Program-made: the position numbers and the translations under genes | Origin: PVC group bacterium (ex Bugula neritina AB1) | GTDB lineage: Bacteria > GCA-001730085 | Assembly: GCA_001730085.1 (NCBI GenBank) | Contig: MDLB01000107.1 | Location: 1 to 64,000, forward strand | Length of the DNA stretch: 64,000 nucleotides | Reading direction: 5' to 3' | Notes under the pieces: generated by a model | Seen by the model: only the letters and a program-made list of their open reading frames with translations | What the model was told of the DNA's origin: nothing | The model's database searches: none | Shown: positions 18,262 through 27,893 of the stretch, piece after piece | Layout of the letters: each line of letters opens with the position of its first letter | Numbering within the stretch: position 1 is the stretch's first letter

Positions 18262-19584
18262 TTATTTTTCCTCATCAACAAAAGCAAACTTAAATCTACC
18301 CTGAGCGACAACTTCTTCACCAACATAAGCATGTCCTTCAACAGCACCAACTTTATTCCTAGCGCGAACAAGAACCACTTTTAGTAAAAGCGTATCTCCA
18401 GGTAAAACAGGTCGACGAAACTTTACCTGATCCATACTCATGAAGTAAGCTATAAGCCCTTCCTTATCTACTTTCGCTAACATCAGACATGCCGCCGTTT
18501 GTGCCAAAGCCTCCAAAATCAAAACACCAGGCATGATCATATGCCCAGGAAAGTGCCCTTGAAAAAAAGGTTCATTAACCGTAACGTTCTTAAGCCCCAC
18601 AGCTGTCTTTTCACCATCTGTCTCAATGATGCGATCAATAAGCAAAAAAGGGTATCTATGAGGAATGATTTGCTGAATATCATTAACACTTAAAACGCGC
18701 CCTTGCTTCATAAGGTTTTTCTTCGGAGGATTCTCTACCCCTTCTTGCTTCAATATCTCTTTTTTTAAGGCCTTCACCAATTCAACATTCAAGTGATGCC
18801 CCGATTTATGAGAAACAATATGGGCATTAATCCGAGACCCCAACAGAACAAGATCTCCTATAATATCCAAAATTTTATGCCGAACAAATTCATCCTCAAA
18901 CCTCAAGTTCTCATTAAGGATCCCTTGATCTGTTATAACAACCGCATTCTCTAGGCTTCCACCTTTAATCAAACCCTTATTTTTCAGATAATCAACTTCA
19001 AAATCAAAACAAAAAGTCCTTGCACGAGCAACCTCCTCAATAAAAGTATCTGAAGAATATAAATAAGACTTAGACTGCTCCGGAAGATATGGATGTTCAT
19101 ACTCAATAGTAAAAGAAATCCTAAGACCTTCATAAGGAAGAGCTGTTAAGGACATCCCACTTTTTTCAACCGCTATTGGTTCGGAAACAGCAAAACACTT
19201 TCTAAAAGACTCCTGCTCAATCATTCCTGAATCTTTGATTTTTTCAGCAAAACAAGCGCTGCTCCCATCCAAAATAGGAACTTCATCTCCATCTATTTCA
19301 ATAAGCGCGTTGTCCACCCCTATACCTATAAGCGCGGAAAGAAGATGTTCAATCGTATGAATAAAAACATCATCATGGGCAATAGTCGTCCCTCTTGCTG
19401 TATCAACAACATAGGAAACTTCCGCAGGCACTTTGGGATGACCCTCCAAGTCAATCCGAACAAAAACAAAGCCATGATCAACAGGGGCTGGCTTCACAAC
19501 CAAGGAAACTTGATGCCCTGTATGAACACCTATTCCTTCAAAGCAAACAGGTTCTTTCAGTGTTTGTTGTCTGGCCTCAATCAT
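18262..19584 (-). CDS. lpxC/fabZ: Fused LpxC deacetylase / FabZ dehydratase
   Basis: Residues about 1-285 are LpxC (zinc deacetylase, the committed step of lipid A). Zn-ligand motifs are HTIEHLLSAL and HKILDIIGDL, with the catalytic-site KSGHHLN. Residues about 300-440 are FabZ (3-hydroxyacyl-ACP dehydratase), with IIPHRYPFLLIDRI and the active-site FQGHFPGHMIMPGVL. The fusion is known in Bacteroidota and several non-proteobacterial phyla. Joining the enzyme that consumes 3-hydroxyacyl-ACP for fatty acids to one that commits it to lipid A may balance both pools. It overlaps the lpxD end by 8 bp. Both active sites look intact. Confidence 0.96.
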   Translation of the reverse strand: MIEARQQTLKEPVCFEGIGVHTGHQVSLVVKPAPVDHGFVFVRIDLEGHPKVPAEVSYVVDTARGTTIAHDDVFIHTIEHLLSALIGIGVDNALIEIDGDEVPILDGSSACFAEKIKDSGMIEQESFRKCFAVSEPIAVEKSGMSLTALPYEGLRISFTIEYEHPYLPEQSKSYLYSSDTFIEEVARARTFCFDFEVDYLKNKGLIKGGSLENAVVITDQGILNENLRFEDEFVRHKILDIIGDLVLLGSRINAHIVSHKSGHHLNVELVKALKKEILKQEGVENPPKKNLMKQGRVLSVNDIQQIIPHRYPFLLIDRIIETDGEKTAVGLKNVTVNEPFFQGHFPGHMIMPGVLILEALAQTAACLMLAKVDKEGLIAYFMSMDQVKFRRPVLPGDTLLLKVVLVRARNKVGAVEGHAYVGEEVVAQGRFKFAFVDEEK

Positions 19585-20644
19585 CTTTCTCTCCTAACAA
19601 TTCCTCCAACTTCTCAATTTTTTGCTGCATTGCTCTCATCGATTTATACATCTCCGGCAACTTATTGCGCAGCACAACATTTTTCTTTTCTTTGCTATGC
19701 TCATGCGCAGGAAAGCCCGAATAAACACCGGGAGTAGTCAACGACTTCGTAACTCCTGATCTCGCTGCTAAAATAACATTAGAAGGAATCATCAAGTGCC
19801 CTGCAACACCACTTTGAGCCGCCACTGTCACAAAGTCATCCAAAACACTGCTTCCTGCAAACCCAGATTGCGCAGAAATAATACAGTTCTTACCAATAAT
19901 CACATTATGTGCTATTTGAACCTGATTATCTATTTTGGTCCCCGAGCCAATCGAAGTCCTATCAAACCGGGCACGATCGATCGTAACGTTTGCCCCCACT
20001 TCAACATCATCGCCTATAGATACAATGCCGATTTGAGGAATTTTGACATGCTTTCGAGCCTTTTGAACATATCCAAAACCATCACTCCCAACAACTGTCC
20101 CGCTATGTATCACAACCCGATCTCCCAAAAGAGACCCTTCTCGAATAACAACTTGAGGATAAATATGACAATTCTTACCTAGTGTCACATTTTCTCCAAT
20201 AAAGGTCCCACTTTCTATAAGAGTATCATCCCCTATCACGGAACCCTCTTCAATCACGGCATACGAACCTATCGCAACTTTTTCACCCAAAACAACAGAG
20301 GGGTGAATTTTAGCCGTTTCACAAATAGACGTTGGTTTATTGCGAGTACCCCCTAAATACTTCTCAGCAACCTGTGCAAAAGCAAATGAGGCATTTTTGG
20401 TAACAATGCAAGTTTTTCCATCAACGCCTCCTGCAAAATCAACAATATAAGCAGAAGCATCTCCTTTAACGATTAATGATCGCCTTTTGGCATTAGAAAG
20501 AAAAGAAACATCTCCATCTTTCGCACTCTCAACCCCAGCCAACCCTTTAATAATAGCCTCCGGATCTCCAATAACAGATCCATCAACTAAAGCTGCAATA
20601 TCTTGAACTGTCGGCAACGGGGACTGAAATCTATTTTTTTCCAT
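19577..20644 (-). CDS. lpxD: UDP-3-O-acylglucosamine N-acyltransferase
   Basis: Adds the N-linked acyl chain to UDP-3-O-acyl-GlcN. The N-terminal uridine-binding domain (about 1-100, with GDVSFLSNAKRRS) is followed by hexapeptide left-handed helix repeats to about 320 and a C-terminal helix that may form a coiled coil (MRAMQQKIEKLEELLGE). The catalytic His lies in VQIAHNVIIGKN. At 355 aa the length is normal. It overlaps skp by 14 bp. Confidence 0.96.
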   Translation of the reverse strand: MEKNRFQSPLPTVQDIAALVDGSVIGDPEAIIKGLAGVESAKDGDVSFLSNAKRRSLIVKGDASAYIVDFAGGVDGKTCIVTKNASFAFAQVAEKYLGGTRNKPTSICETAKIHPSVVLGEKVAIGSYAVIEEGSVIGDDTLIESGTFIGENVTLGKNCHIYPQVVIREGSLLGDRVVIHSGTVVGSDGFGYVQKARKHVKIPQIGIVSIGDDVEVGANVTIDRARFDRTSIGSGTKIDNQVQIAHNVIIGKNCIISAQSGFAGSSVLDDFVTVAAQSGVAGHLMIPSNVILAARSGVTKSLTTPGVYSGFPAHEHSKEKKNVVLRNKLPEMYKSMRAMQQKIEKLEELLGEKDD

Positions 20645-21173
20645 ATTTTTTTGCTAATGCTTTCAATATTTCATCCGTAATATCAATTTTATCCTGACTA
20701 AAAAGAATAAACATTTCAGTATTATTCAAAATCATATCATAGTCTTCTTTTAAACCATAAGCTTCTACAGTTTTCTTAACTTCTTCAATAGCTTTTCCTC
20801 TCCACTTTTCATCTAAAGCTTTGAGTTCTTTATTGACCTGATAAACATACTCCTGCAATTCACCTATTTTCTCCTCTATTTCGGCACTCTTTTTCTCTTT
20901 TTCAGAGTCGCTTAAAATAACGGACTTGCTCTCATACTCTTCTCTTAACTTTTTAATAACACTTTTCTTTTCTTCAACTTTTTGCTGTCTACTATCGGTT
21001 TCTTGCTTAAGTTTTAAAGCAGCTTCTTTCATCCCGCCGTAATTTCTCCAAATACGACGCATATCAACCACTCCAACTTTTTCAACATCGTAATCATCAC
21101 CTCTGGCGACAGAAACTTCCGATATTCCTGATAAGAACAATAAAAACCCAAAGAAAAACATTTTGTTTCGCAT
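20631..21173 (-). CDS. skp: Periplasmic chaperone Skp/OmpH
   Basis: A 180-aa secreted protein: Sec signal (about 1-24, ending VSVARG), then VGVVDMRRIWRNYGGMK, typical of the Skp oligomerisation domain, and long charged helices (about 55-125) forming the tentacle coiled coils. Skp escorts unfolded outer-membrane proteins to BamA, encoded just upstream. A GGAGGAG site precedes the ATG. Confidence 0.88.
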   Translation of the reverse strand: MRNKMFFFGFLLFLSGISEVSVARGDDYDVEKVGVVDMRRIWRNYGGMKEAALKLKQETDSRQQKVEEKKSVIKKLREEYESKSVILSDSEKEKKSAEIEEKIGELQEYVYQVNKELKALDEKWRGKAIEEVKKTVEAYGLKEDYDMILNNTEMFILFSQDKIDITDEILKALAKKYGKK

Positions 21174-21284
21174 CTGACTACTCTCCTCCGTTTTAGCATT
21201 TTTAGATTATTAAAAATAACACATCATACACTTTTATTTAAGAAACATAAAAAGTTACCATAAACAGTCTCGTTTTGTTAAAGT

Positions 21285-23564
21285 TTAGAAAAACCCACCC
21301 ATGCTAAAGTGAAGACGGCTATCATCTTCATGCTCCTCAGCATCAAGAGCGAATCCATAATCAAGCTTAACGGGACCAAGAGGCGTTTTTATCCTAACCC
21401 CTACACCCACACCTGTTTTCAAGTCTTTCAAAGTCACATCTTCCGCATTTTTCCAAACATTCCCTGTATCGACAAAAAGAGCCCCTCTGATCATTTCGAC
21501 AAGCGGGAACGAGTATTCTAAATTAAAAATAAAAGTAGAGTTTCCACCTATCGGCTCAAGATCTTCCTGAGGGCCAACAGCTCTATCTTCATACCCTCTA
21601 ACCGTTGAGCCACCTCCTGCATAGAATCGCTCATAAAAAGGTATTTCCCCCTGCTCACTAGACGGCCTAATAAATCCTAATCGAAATCTCGCATCCAAAA
21701 CCCCCATGTCTGTCACTTTAAAATACCAGTTTGAAGAATAGTTAGACCTAATCATCTCAACATCTCCTCCAAAAAAACCTCCCGTTGTCTCTAAGGAAAC
21801 CGTATGCAAAGATCCTTTTGTCGGGAACTGAATATTATCTCGCGTATCCCTGGAAACACGAAAGCCCAACGTATTAACATATTTTTCACCAGCCTCCAAA
21901 GTGATTGCATTAGGAAGGTCGCTTCCTTCTTCAATATCTATTTTAACAGTTTCGCTTTTAAAATGACCTAAAATATATGTATCTTCACCAAAGGGATGCC
22001 CCATTCGGACAGAAGCACCTTTTCGATTCTCCCTATAATCGTCGCGATCCCACTCCCTATTGTAAACATTCATACCTAAAAGGAGTGGCTTCCCTGCAAG
22101 CCATGGTTCTGTAAACCCAAAACTATAATTTTTACGCGTTCCCCCAATTTCTGCTCTAACATCTAAACGCTGACCACCCCCCACAAAAAAAGGAAAGCCC
22201 AATAAATCAAAGTTATTTTGAGCAATTTCAATAAACCCAACAAATTTATCAATAGAACTGTAGCCTCCTCCAAAGCTAAACTCACCTGTTTTCTTCTCTT
22301 TTACATTAACAAGCAAGTGTCTATATCCAGGCTGAGTCCCCTCTGTTGTCTCGAACGCAACATCCTCGAAGTAGTTTAACCTGAATAACTTTTGGCGACT
22401 CTTTTTCATTTTTTCTCCATTAAACGGCTCTAATGGATGAACTTTTAACTCCCTGCGGATCACGTTATCTTTTGTTCGAGTATTTCCCTGTATCAAAATC
22501 TTTTCAATATGCACAAGTTCATTCTCTTCAACCTTATACGTGACATCTACAATACCTTTGCCTCTGGTGACAAAAGTAGATGGAAGAATTTTGGCATGAA
22601 CATGCCCTCTATCAGAATAATAGTCTTGAATCGCACGTTGATCCATCAAAAGTCCCAGTTGATTAAAAGGCTCACCTTCTACCATTTTTAACGATGACCG
22701 AACTTCTTCAAGAGGAAAAAGCTCAACCCCTTTGATTTCAAGGATACCAACGCGATACATCTTTCCTTCTTTTATTCGAAGGGTAACCGTTAATGCTTTC
22801 GAATCGTCCTCATAGGTTAACTCGGGTTCTTCTATAACGGCATCAACATATCCCAAAGAATTATAGTAATACTGTAACCTCTGAACATCTTCTTCAAGAA
22901 GATCCTCCTTAAATACCCCACTTCCAAAAAACCACTTTTCTTTCAACTTGATCATTTTTTTAAGTTTCGCCGTAGAAACGTGCTCATTGCCTAGAATATT
23001 TATTTTTTTTACAAAAACACGATAAGACTCATAAATCATAACAACAACATCAACTTTTCTCGCAAAGTTATCAACTGTCACCTGTGGGTCTATTTGAACT
23101 TTGTAAAAACCTTTTTCCCAGTATTTATCTTCAATCTTTTTCACTGCCTCATGCAAGGTTTTTTTATTAAAAATATCTCCTTCAGAAAAAGGAAGCTCTT
23201 TAAACAGTTCTTTTTTACGAAAAACTTTATTCCCTTCAAACTTTATGCTAGCAACAGAGAATTTTTCTTCAAGAACAAAAGTTAAAACTACCCCTTCTTC
23301 AACATCGTCCATTTCAATATCTATATCAGAAAAATATCCCAGAGAGTAGATCCTTTTCATATCATCACTAAGAACATCTTTCCTAAAAGCCCCTCCCTTT
23401 TTTGACTCCAACTGAGACAAAATAGACTCTGTGCTTATGGAAACATTCCCAACAATTTCAACATCGACAATCCGTGAACCTTCATCTGAGGCTAACAAGG
23501 AAGAAATATTGAAAGACAAAGACAAAATAAAAATAAAACAAATTTTAAAAAAAATATTTTTCAT
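21285..23564 (-). CDS. bamA: Outer-membrane assembly factor BamA
   Basis: 759 aa: Sec signal (1-25), five POTRA domains (about 30-420; each with the VEIVGN/IEGNKVF/INILGNEHV type opening), then a 16-strand Bac_surface_Ag barrel with the VRGYEDRAVGP motif of loop 6 and a C-terminal Phe (MGGFF). It inserts beta-barrel proteins such as the porin into the outer membrane. First gene of a leftward operon reaching the DUF374 gene at 13.0 kb. Confidence 0.97.
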   Translation of the reverse strand: MKNIFFKICFIFILSLSFNISSLLASDEGSRIVDVEIVGNVSISTESILSQLESKKGGAFRKDVLSDDMKRIYSLGYFSDIDIEMDDVEEGVVLTFVLEEKFSVASIKFEGNKVFRKKELFKELPFSEGDIFNKKTLHEAVKKIEDKYWEKGFYKVQIDPQVTVDNFARKVDVVVMIYESYRVFVKKINILGNEHVSTAKLKKMIKLKEKWFFGSGVFKEDLLEEDVQRLQYYYNSLGYVDAVIEEPELTYEDDSKALTVTLRIKEGKMYRVGILEIKGVELFPLEEVRSSLKMVEGEPFNQLGLLMDQRAIQDYYSDRGHVHAKILPSTFVTRGKGIVDVTYKVEENELVHIEKILIQGNTRTKDNVIRRELKVHPLEPFNGEKMKKSRQKLFRLNYFEDVAFETTEGTQPGYRHLLVNVKEKKTGEFSFGGGYSSIDKFVGFIEIAQNNFDLLGFPFFVGGGQRLDVRAEIGGTRKNYSFGFTEPWLAGKPLLLGMNVYNREWDRDDYRENRKGASVRMGHPFGEDTYILGHFKSETVKIDIEEGSDLPNAITLEAGEKYVNTLGFRVSRDTRDNIQFPTKGSLHTVSLETTGGFFGGDVEMIRSNYSSNWYFKVTDMGVLDARFRLGFIRPSSEQGEIPFYERFYAGGGSTVRGYEDRAVGPQEDLEPIGGNSTFIFNLEYSFPLVEMIRGALFVDTGNVWKNAEDVTLKDLKTGVGVGVRIKTPLGPVKLDYGFALDAEEHEDDSRLHFSMGGFF

Positions 23565-23992
23565 AAAACAAAACCTTTTTCCCAGTCTTTAACGATCACG
23601 ACTTTTTAGAATTCCCCCCCCCTGTATTTGAGAATACACACGTTGCTAGGGATTTTTTAAATTTTGCCTTTTGGAGCGTTTTCCCAATAAAGCATGTCGG
23701 AAAGATTCTAAACTCACCTTTTAATTTTCGCAAATTCAGCTTTCCCTAAAGAAAAGATTATAACAGCTTTCATCTTTGTGGCAATGTTCATCTTAAAGAA
23801 AGGCCTTCTCTCTCTGATCTTTTTCTTCGGAACTCTTCTAAAAAATTTTTATTATTTAATAAAAAAGACCTTAGCTATAAAGAGGGTTCTCACCTCCCTC
23901 TAAATAAGATCCTTTAACGTTTCTGCATATGTTAAGAGCATTAAAGTGACGCAAAAAGATTCTTCAAAATCTCTTAAAAAGGATTGATCTCC
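23565..23992. other. Intergenic upstream of bamA
   Basis: No gene. A 6-bp GC-rich hairpin (AGAGGG...CCCTCT, 23881-23901) lies about 92 bp downstream of the 23993 gene and might be a weak terminator for it; its T-run is poor. A short GTATT-TGAG-AATAC hairpin is at about 23624. No bamA promoter is clear. Confidence 0.35.
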
Positions 23993-25591
23993 CTAATTTT
24001 TTTTACGCTTAATCTCCCTTGAAAACCACCCACACGTATATGCATCTATTTTCGCTGTCAGCTCTTCAACCCTAAGCTCCTTAAGTTTTTTCTCATAAAG
24101 AGACATTTCCTTATCAAAAAGGATTGAAACCTGCTCTCTTTTTCGTTCAAAATAGATACGTGTAACCTCTTCTAAAATATCTTCACGCAATTGAACCATC
24201 ATCTTTGAACGCATTTCAATACTAGCCTCATCAGAAGTATAGATAAGATCCCCAAAATCCCAAGAAAGATCAATTTTCCAATCAGAATCATGCTCTATAG
24301 GAAGACCAATCACTCTTCCATTAGAATAAGCATTAAAATTTTCAGACCGATCAGTCCCAAAAGATAAGCTTACTTTTGGCCAATAAGCTTTCTTTTGCGC
24401 ACGCATAAACATTTGATCTATTTTACTTTTTGCCACATCGGCATACTCGATAGCTTTTTTTTGAACAGATTGAACGGTAGGCTCTTCTACCTTTTTTTTA
24501 GAATAAAAACTTTCAAAAAGATTTGTCTTTTTCTCATCTTTTTCCCAAGAATACACCCCTCTCTCTAAAGAACAAAAAATCTTCCCTTTCATTTTCTGCA
24601 TCCCTAAAACTTTTAAAAAGGGTAAGCCTTCTTGTCTTCTTGTCCAAAAGTGATCCTCTTGATTCAGAAAAAAAACACCTTTAGCTCCACTAACCCAGAG
24701 GCCTTCTCCTTCTTCTCCAAGACACAGATCATAAATATCTTCAATCTTTGGCAATCCATCTTGAGGCAAAAAAAGAGGTTCCCAAAAATCACTATTTTTA
24801 TGTCTCATTCCTCTAAGCCCTTTAGGAGAAGAGTAACATAAAGATCTTGATCCTTGATCCCAAAACAATACTTTTCGCATACTTTTATATTTTTGTAAAA
24901 AAAAGAGGTCACCTTCTTCTTTGGTTAAAGATTTATCATCCTCCCCATCTTTTGAATCGCCACCTACAACCCTAAAAGATTCCAAAACAAAAGGTATTTC
25001 ATTTTTTAAAAGGTGAAAAACACCTCTTTCGGACAAAATAAATTTCTCTTCTTGCGACCCACAGATTTTAAAGATTTTTTCACCTACTCCTGGATATTTT
25101 ACTTCTTTCCAATTAATCCCTTCGTCTTTAGAAGAATAAAGAGAATTTACCGTATTCAATAAAAGTTCTGAACCGCTCTCATCTGTCCATACGTTCAATA
25201 TTTGATCACTCCCTCGTGTTTCATACACTGTCCGCACGATTTTTTTCTCATAAAGATATAGGTTTTTATTTGTTAGAACAAAAGCTTTTTTTTCTGAAAA
25301 AAGAACGGCAGACAAGATCTGCTCTCCTGTCGAAACATAGAAAGCTTTTTTCCAAACACCTTTTTCTTTTACCCACAAAGCTCTCTTTTCAACAAAAAAA
25401 ACTGCAGAAATTTTTTCTAAAAAAGAAAGAGGAAAAATGGCAGATTTTTCTTTAAAAAAATCAAGATCTTTGACGGTTACCCATGACGAATAAACATCAT
25501 CTAAAAAAAAGTATGTAAAAAAAAGTATAAACAAAAACGTCGTTTGAAAAAATTTAGATACAAAGCTGCGAAACAAAGATACCATCTCCAC
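23993..25591 (-). CDS. Exported propeller-like protein of unknown function, 532 aa
   Basis: I do not recognise a named family. The N-terminus has a membrane or signal segment (about 12-30). About 35-360 contains repeated WVKEKGVWKKAF, SSKDEGINWKEV and GLWVSGAKGVFFLN-type strands, like sensor or sortilin-type beta-propellers. A lysine-rich linker follows. About 405-515 has the alternation YWPKVSLSFGTDR, DWKIDLSWDFGDLIYTSDEA and a helix IEMRSKMMVQLREDILEEVTR, resembling a TolC-type barrel/helix fragment. From memory, this combination occurs in Omnitrophota genomes. Probably periplasmic or outer-membrane associated. It lies next to bamA and dnaB but shares no clear operon. Confidence 0.6.
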   Translation of the reverse strand: MEMVSLFRSFVSKFFQTTFLFILFFTYFFLDDVYSSWVTVKDLDFFKEKSAIFPLSFLEKISAVFFVEKRALWVKEKGVWKKAFYVSTGEQILSAVLFSEKKAFVLTNKNLYLYEKKIVRTVYETRGSDQILNVWTDESGSELLLNTVNSLYSSKDEGINWKEVKYPGVGEKIFKICGSQEEKFILSERGVFHLLKNEIPFVLESFRVVGGDSKDGEDDKSLTKEEGDLFFLQKYKSMRKVLFWDQGSRSLCYSSPKGLRGMRHKNSDFWEPLFLPQDGLPKIEDIYDLCLGEEGEGLWVSGAKGVFFLNQEDHFWTRRQEGLPFLKVLGMQKMKGKIFCSLERGVYSWEKDEKKTNLFESFYSKKKVEEPTVQSVQKKAIEYADVAKSKIDQMFMRAQKKAYWPKVSLSFGTDRSENFNAYSNGRVIGLPIEHDSDWKIDLSWDFGDLIYTSDEASIEMRSKMMVQLREDILEEVTRIYFERKREQVSILFDKEMSLYEKKLKELRVEELTAKIDAYTCGWFSREIKRKKN

Positions 25592-25914
25592 TTTTTACGT
25601 TGAACTTACAACAAAACACCTCTTATTTTTAAGTATAAGACTAGCCCTTCCCCGGAGTTATAAAATCAGAAAGCACGGTAGCCGTGTAGATTAAAGCTTA
25701 AAGTTCTTCTCCTTCTTTTAAAAAAGCGTTGTGATTTCAGGTCCACCTGCACATTCAAGACATAATATTTCTTCAGAACAAGCCTCCGCGTTAAAGCTTC
25801 TTTCAATAAAGCCTATGAAATATTTTGCAAGAACATCCGTCCCTATGATTTTTCTTGAAAGTTTTTTTTAAGAAAGCAAAGAAAGGTTAAGAAAAAATTT
25901 TCAACAGCCTAGAA
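25592..25914. other. Intergenic between 23993 gene and dnaB
   Basis: No gene. A short GC hairpin CACGG-tag-CCGTG (25674-25686) is followed on the minus strand by ctttctgatttta and could be a weak terminator after dnaB. Otherwise AT-rich and featureless. Confidence 0.35.
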
Positions 25915-27252
25915 TTAATCACCAGACTGATGGGAAAGACTTTCAAATCGGGTAAACTCTTTCATAAAAACAAGATCCACTCTCCCTGTCGGACCATTTC
26001 TATTCTTACCAAGAATAACTTGTGCCTTATTTTTATTTTCTTCTGTCGGATTATAATATTCTTCCCGCATAAGCATTAAAACAAGGTCAGCATCCTGCTC
26101 AATGGCCCCTGACTCTCTTAGATCCGAAAGCATCGGCGTTTTATCTTGTCGACTTTCAACCGCTCTAGAAAGCTGAGACAAAGCCAAAACAGGAACATCC
26201 AGTTCCCTTGCCAATTGCTTTAATCCTCTAGAAATCTCGGCAATCTCTTGATGTCTCCCTTCGGAAGATCGACTAGAAGCCTTCATCAGTTGGAGGTAAT
26301 CAATAACTACCAAGTCAAGCCCTTCCTTAGATTTGATTCTACGGCCTTTGGTTTTCATCTCCAAAACTGACATGCTCGGCGTGTCATCAATAAAAATATG
26401 TGCCTGAGAAAGCTTACTTGCAGCATCTGTCAAGCTTAGCCAGCCCTTCTCATCCAAACGCCCTTTTTTAAGGGCATGGCCACTTACACGAGCATACGAA
26501 CAAAGCATTCTATTAACCAAGCTTTCTTTAGACATTTCTAGGCTAAAAAAAAGAACTCGCTTCTTATTCTCCAAAGCGGCCTTTTCCATGATCGCTGTCG
26601 CAAAAGCCGTTTTTCCCATAGATGGCCGTGCAGCTAAGATAATAAGCTCAGAAGCCTTTAACCCTGAACTCAAAAGATCAAGATCTTTAAAGCCTGTTGA
26701 TGTTCCAGAAATTTCACCTTGATTCTGATACATTTTCTCTATCGAATCAAAACCTTCCATTATCAAGTCTTTAAAAGACGATATTTCAGAAGTTTTCCTG
26801 TTTTGAGAAATATCAAAAATTTGAGCCTCGGCTAAGTCCAACAAAGACGCCACATCATCAGACTGATAAGCAGACGTCACGACCGAAGTGCAGGAGGTAA
26901 TAATTCTTCTTAAAACAGCTTTTTCATGAACAATTTTGGCATGGTGGAGGATATTCGCAGCCGTAGGAACGGAGCCCACAATAGTCGTTAAATATTCAAG
27001 AGTTCCAGCATTCTCTAACTCTTTTTTTTGCAAAAGAAAATCAGAAAGAGTGACGATATCGATTGGTTCATTTTTCTCAAACAAGTCTAAAATAGACTGA
27101 TAAATCACTCGATGCGAATGCTTATAAAAATCACTCGGAGACAAAAAGTCCCCCACAGAAAATAAAGACTCCGTCTCTATTAAAATGGCACCTAAAACGG
27201 CCTTTTCAGCCTCTAAATTATGAGGTGGAGTCCTTTGAGATTGAAGCGTCAA
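25915..27252 (-). CDS. dnaB: Replicative DNA helicase DnaB
   Basis: Hexameric 5'-3' helicase of the replisome, 445 aa. The N-terminal DnaB domain (about 8-110, PPHNLEAEKAVLGAIL) is followed by a RecA-like C-terminal domain with Walker A ARPSMGKTAFATAI, Walker B GLDLVVIDYLQLM, and ALSQLSRAVE and SDLRESGAIEQDAD motifs. The start is TTG 27252 with GGGAG six bases upstream; no better start fits the conserved N-terminus. No intein. Its 5' end is copied in a 79-bp tandem duplication. Confidence 0.97.
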   Translation of the reverse strand: MTLQSQRTPPHNLEAEKAVLGAILIETESLFSVGDFLSPSDFYKHSHRVIYQSILDLFEKNEPIDIVTLSDFLLQKKELENAGTLEYLTTIVGSVPTAANILHHAKIVHEKAVLRRIITSCTSVVTSAYQSDDVASLLDLAEAQIFDISQNRKTSEISSFKDLIMEGFDSIEKMYQNQGEISGTSTGFKDLDLLSSGLKASELIILAARPSMGKTAFATAIMEKAALENKKRVLFFSLEMSKESLVNRMLCSYARVSGHALKKGRLDEKGWLSLTDAASKLSQAHIFIDDTPSMSVLEMKTKGRRIKSKEGLDLVVIDYLQLMKASSRSSEGRHQEIAEISRGLKQLARELDVPVLALSQLSRAVESRQDKTPMLSDLRESGAIEQDADLVLMLMREEYYNPTEENKNKAQVILGKNRNGPTGRVDLVFMKEFTRFESLSHQSGD

Positions 27253-27376
27253 CGAAATCTCCCAAAAATAAAACAGGGTTTAAATATTAGTCTTCCGTAT
27301 GAGATGGAGTCCTTTGAGGTTGAAGCGTCAACAAAATCTCCCAAAACCAAAATAGAGTTTAAATACTAGTCTTCCG
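27221..27376. repeat. 79-bp imperfect tandem duplication at the rplI/dnaB junction
   Basis: 27221-27297 and 27300-27376 align with few mismatches at a period of exactly 79 bp. The unit spans the last rplI codons, the spacer with its ribosome binding site, and the first eleven dnaB codons. A second copy of the dnaB start (TTG 27331) therefore precedes the real one. Confidence 0.92.
27287..27331 (-). other. 14-codon mini-ORF created by the duplication, upstream of dnaB
   Basis: It reads MTLQPQRTPSHTED then TAA, with the same GGGAG site and TTG start as dnaB. The first residues copy the dnaB N-terminus, and the end (TED, stop) reuses the rplI tail context (PSED, stop). It lies entirely between rplI and dnaB. 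It could act as a leader peptide or simply be a by-product; nothing shows it is translated. Confidence 0.45.
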
Positions 27377-27818
27377 AAGGAACGATTTGAACAGAAAGAC
27401 TAGCCACAACTTCTGAATGAAGTTTCACTTCAACATTATGAGTCCCAAGCTCTTTTAAAACAGAACTATCTATTTTGATTTTACGCTTATCTATCTCGAA
27501 ACCGTTTTCTTCCAAAATTTTGGAAATATCAGCCCCAGTTACAGAGCCAAAAAGCTTTCCTTCTTCACCAACCTTACAAGGAATAGAAACCTGAAGAGCC
27601 TCAATTTTGGCAGCAACATCTTGCATTTTTTCAATAATAGACTTTTCTCTCCTTAGATGTGCTTTTTTCTCATCTAAAACAGATTTCTCAGCACCTAATG
27701 TAGCCATGACAGCTTTTTTTTGAGGAAGGAGATAGTTCCGTCCGTACCCATCTGCAACCTCAACAACATCACCCATCTTTCCAAGCGCTTTAATATTAGC
27801 ACGCAAAATAACTTTCAT
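27366..27818 (-). CDS. rplI: 50S ribosomal protein L9
   Basis: 150 aa: N-terminal rRNA-binding domain with MKVILRANIKALGKMGDVVEVADGYGRN-type opening (only the start is diagnostic: VILR, GKMGDVV, GYGRNYLLP), a long connecting helix (about 41-75) and the C-terminal domain with LFGSVTGADI. Length is usual. It sits between rpsR and dnaB in the classic rpsF-ssb-rpsR-rplI-dnaB order. Confidence 0.96.
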   Translation of the reverse strand: MKVILRANIKALGKMGDVVEVADGYGRNYLLPQKKAVMATLGAEKSVLDEKKAHLRREKSIIEKMQDVAAKIEALQVSIPCKVGEEGKLFGSVTGADISKILEENGFEIDKRKIKIDSSVLKELGTHNVEVKLHSEVVASLSVQIVPSED

Positions 27819-27893
27819 GAGTCACCTTCTTTCCACAAATCTAATACTTCCCTATAAGAAAAGTGCAGGGAAGTCAAAAATATTCCTTTAAGA

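Noticed and set aside
9186-24000. Alphaproteobacterial endosymbiont origin suggested by LpxI and low GC
   Set aside because: The LpxC/FabZ fusion, SpoVG, b558-type SdhC and HisG long form do not fit that group well.
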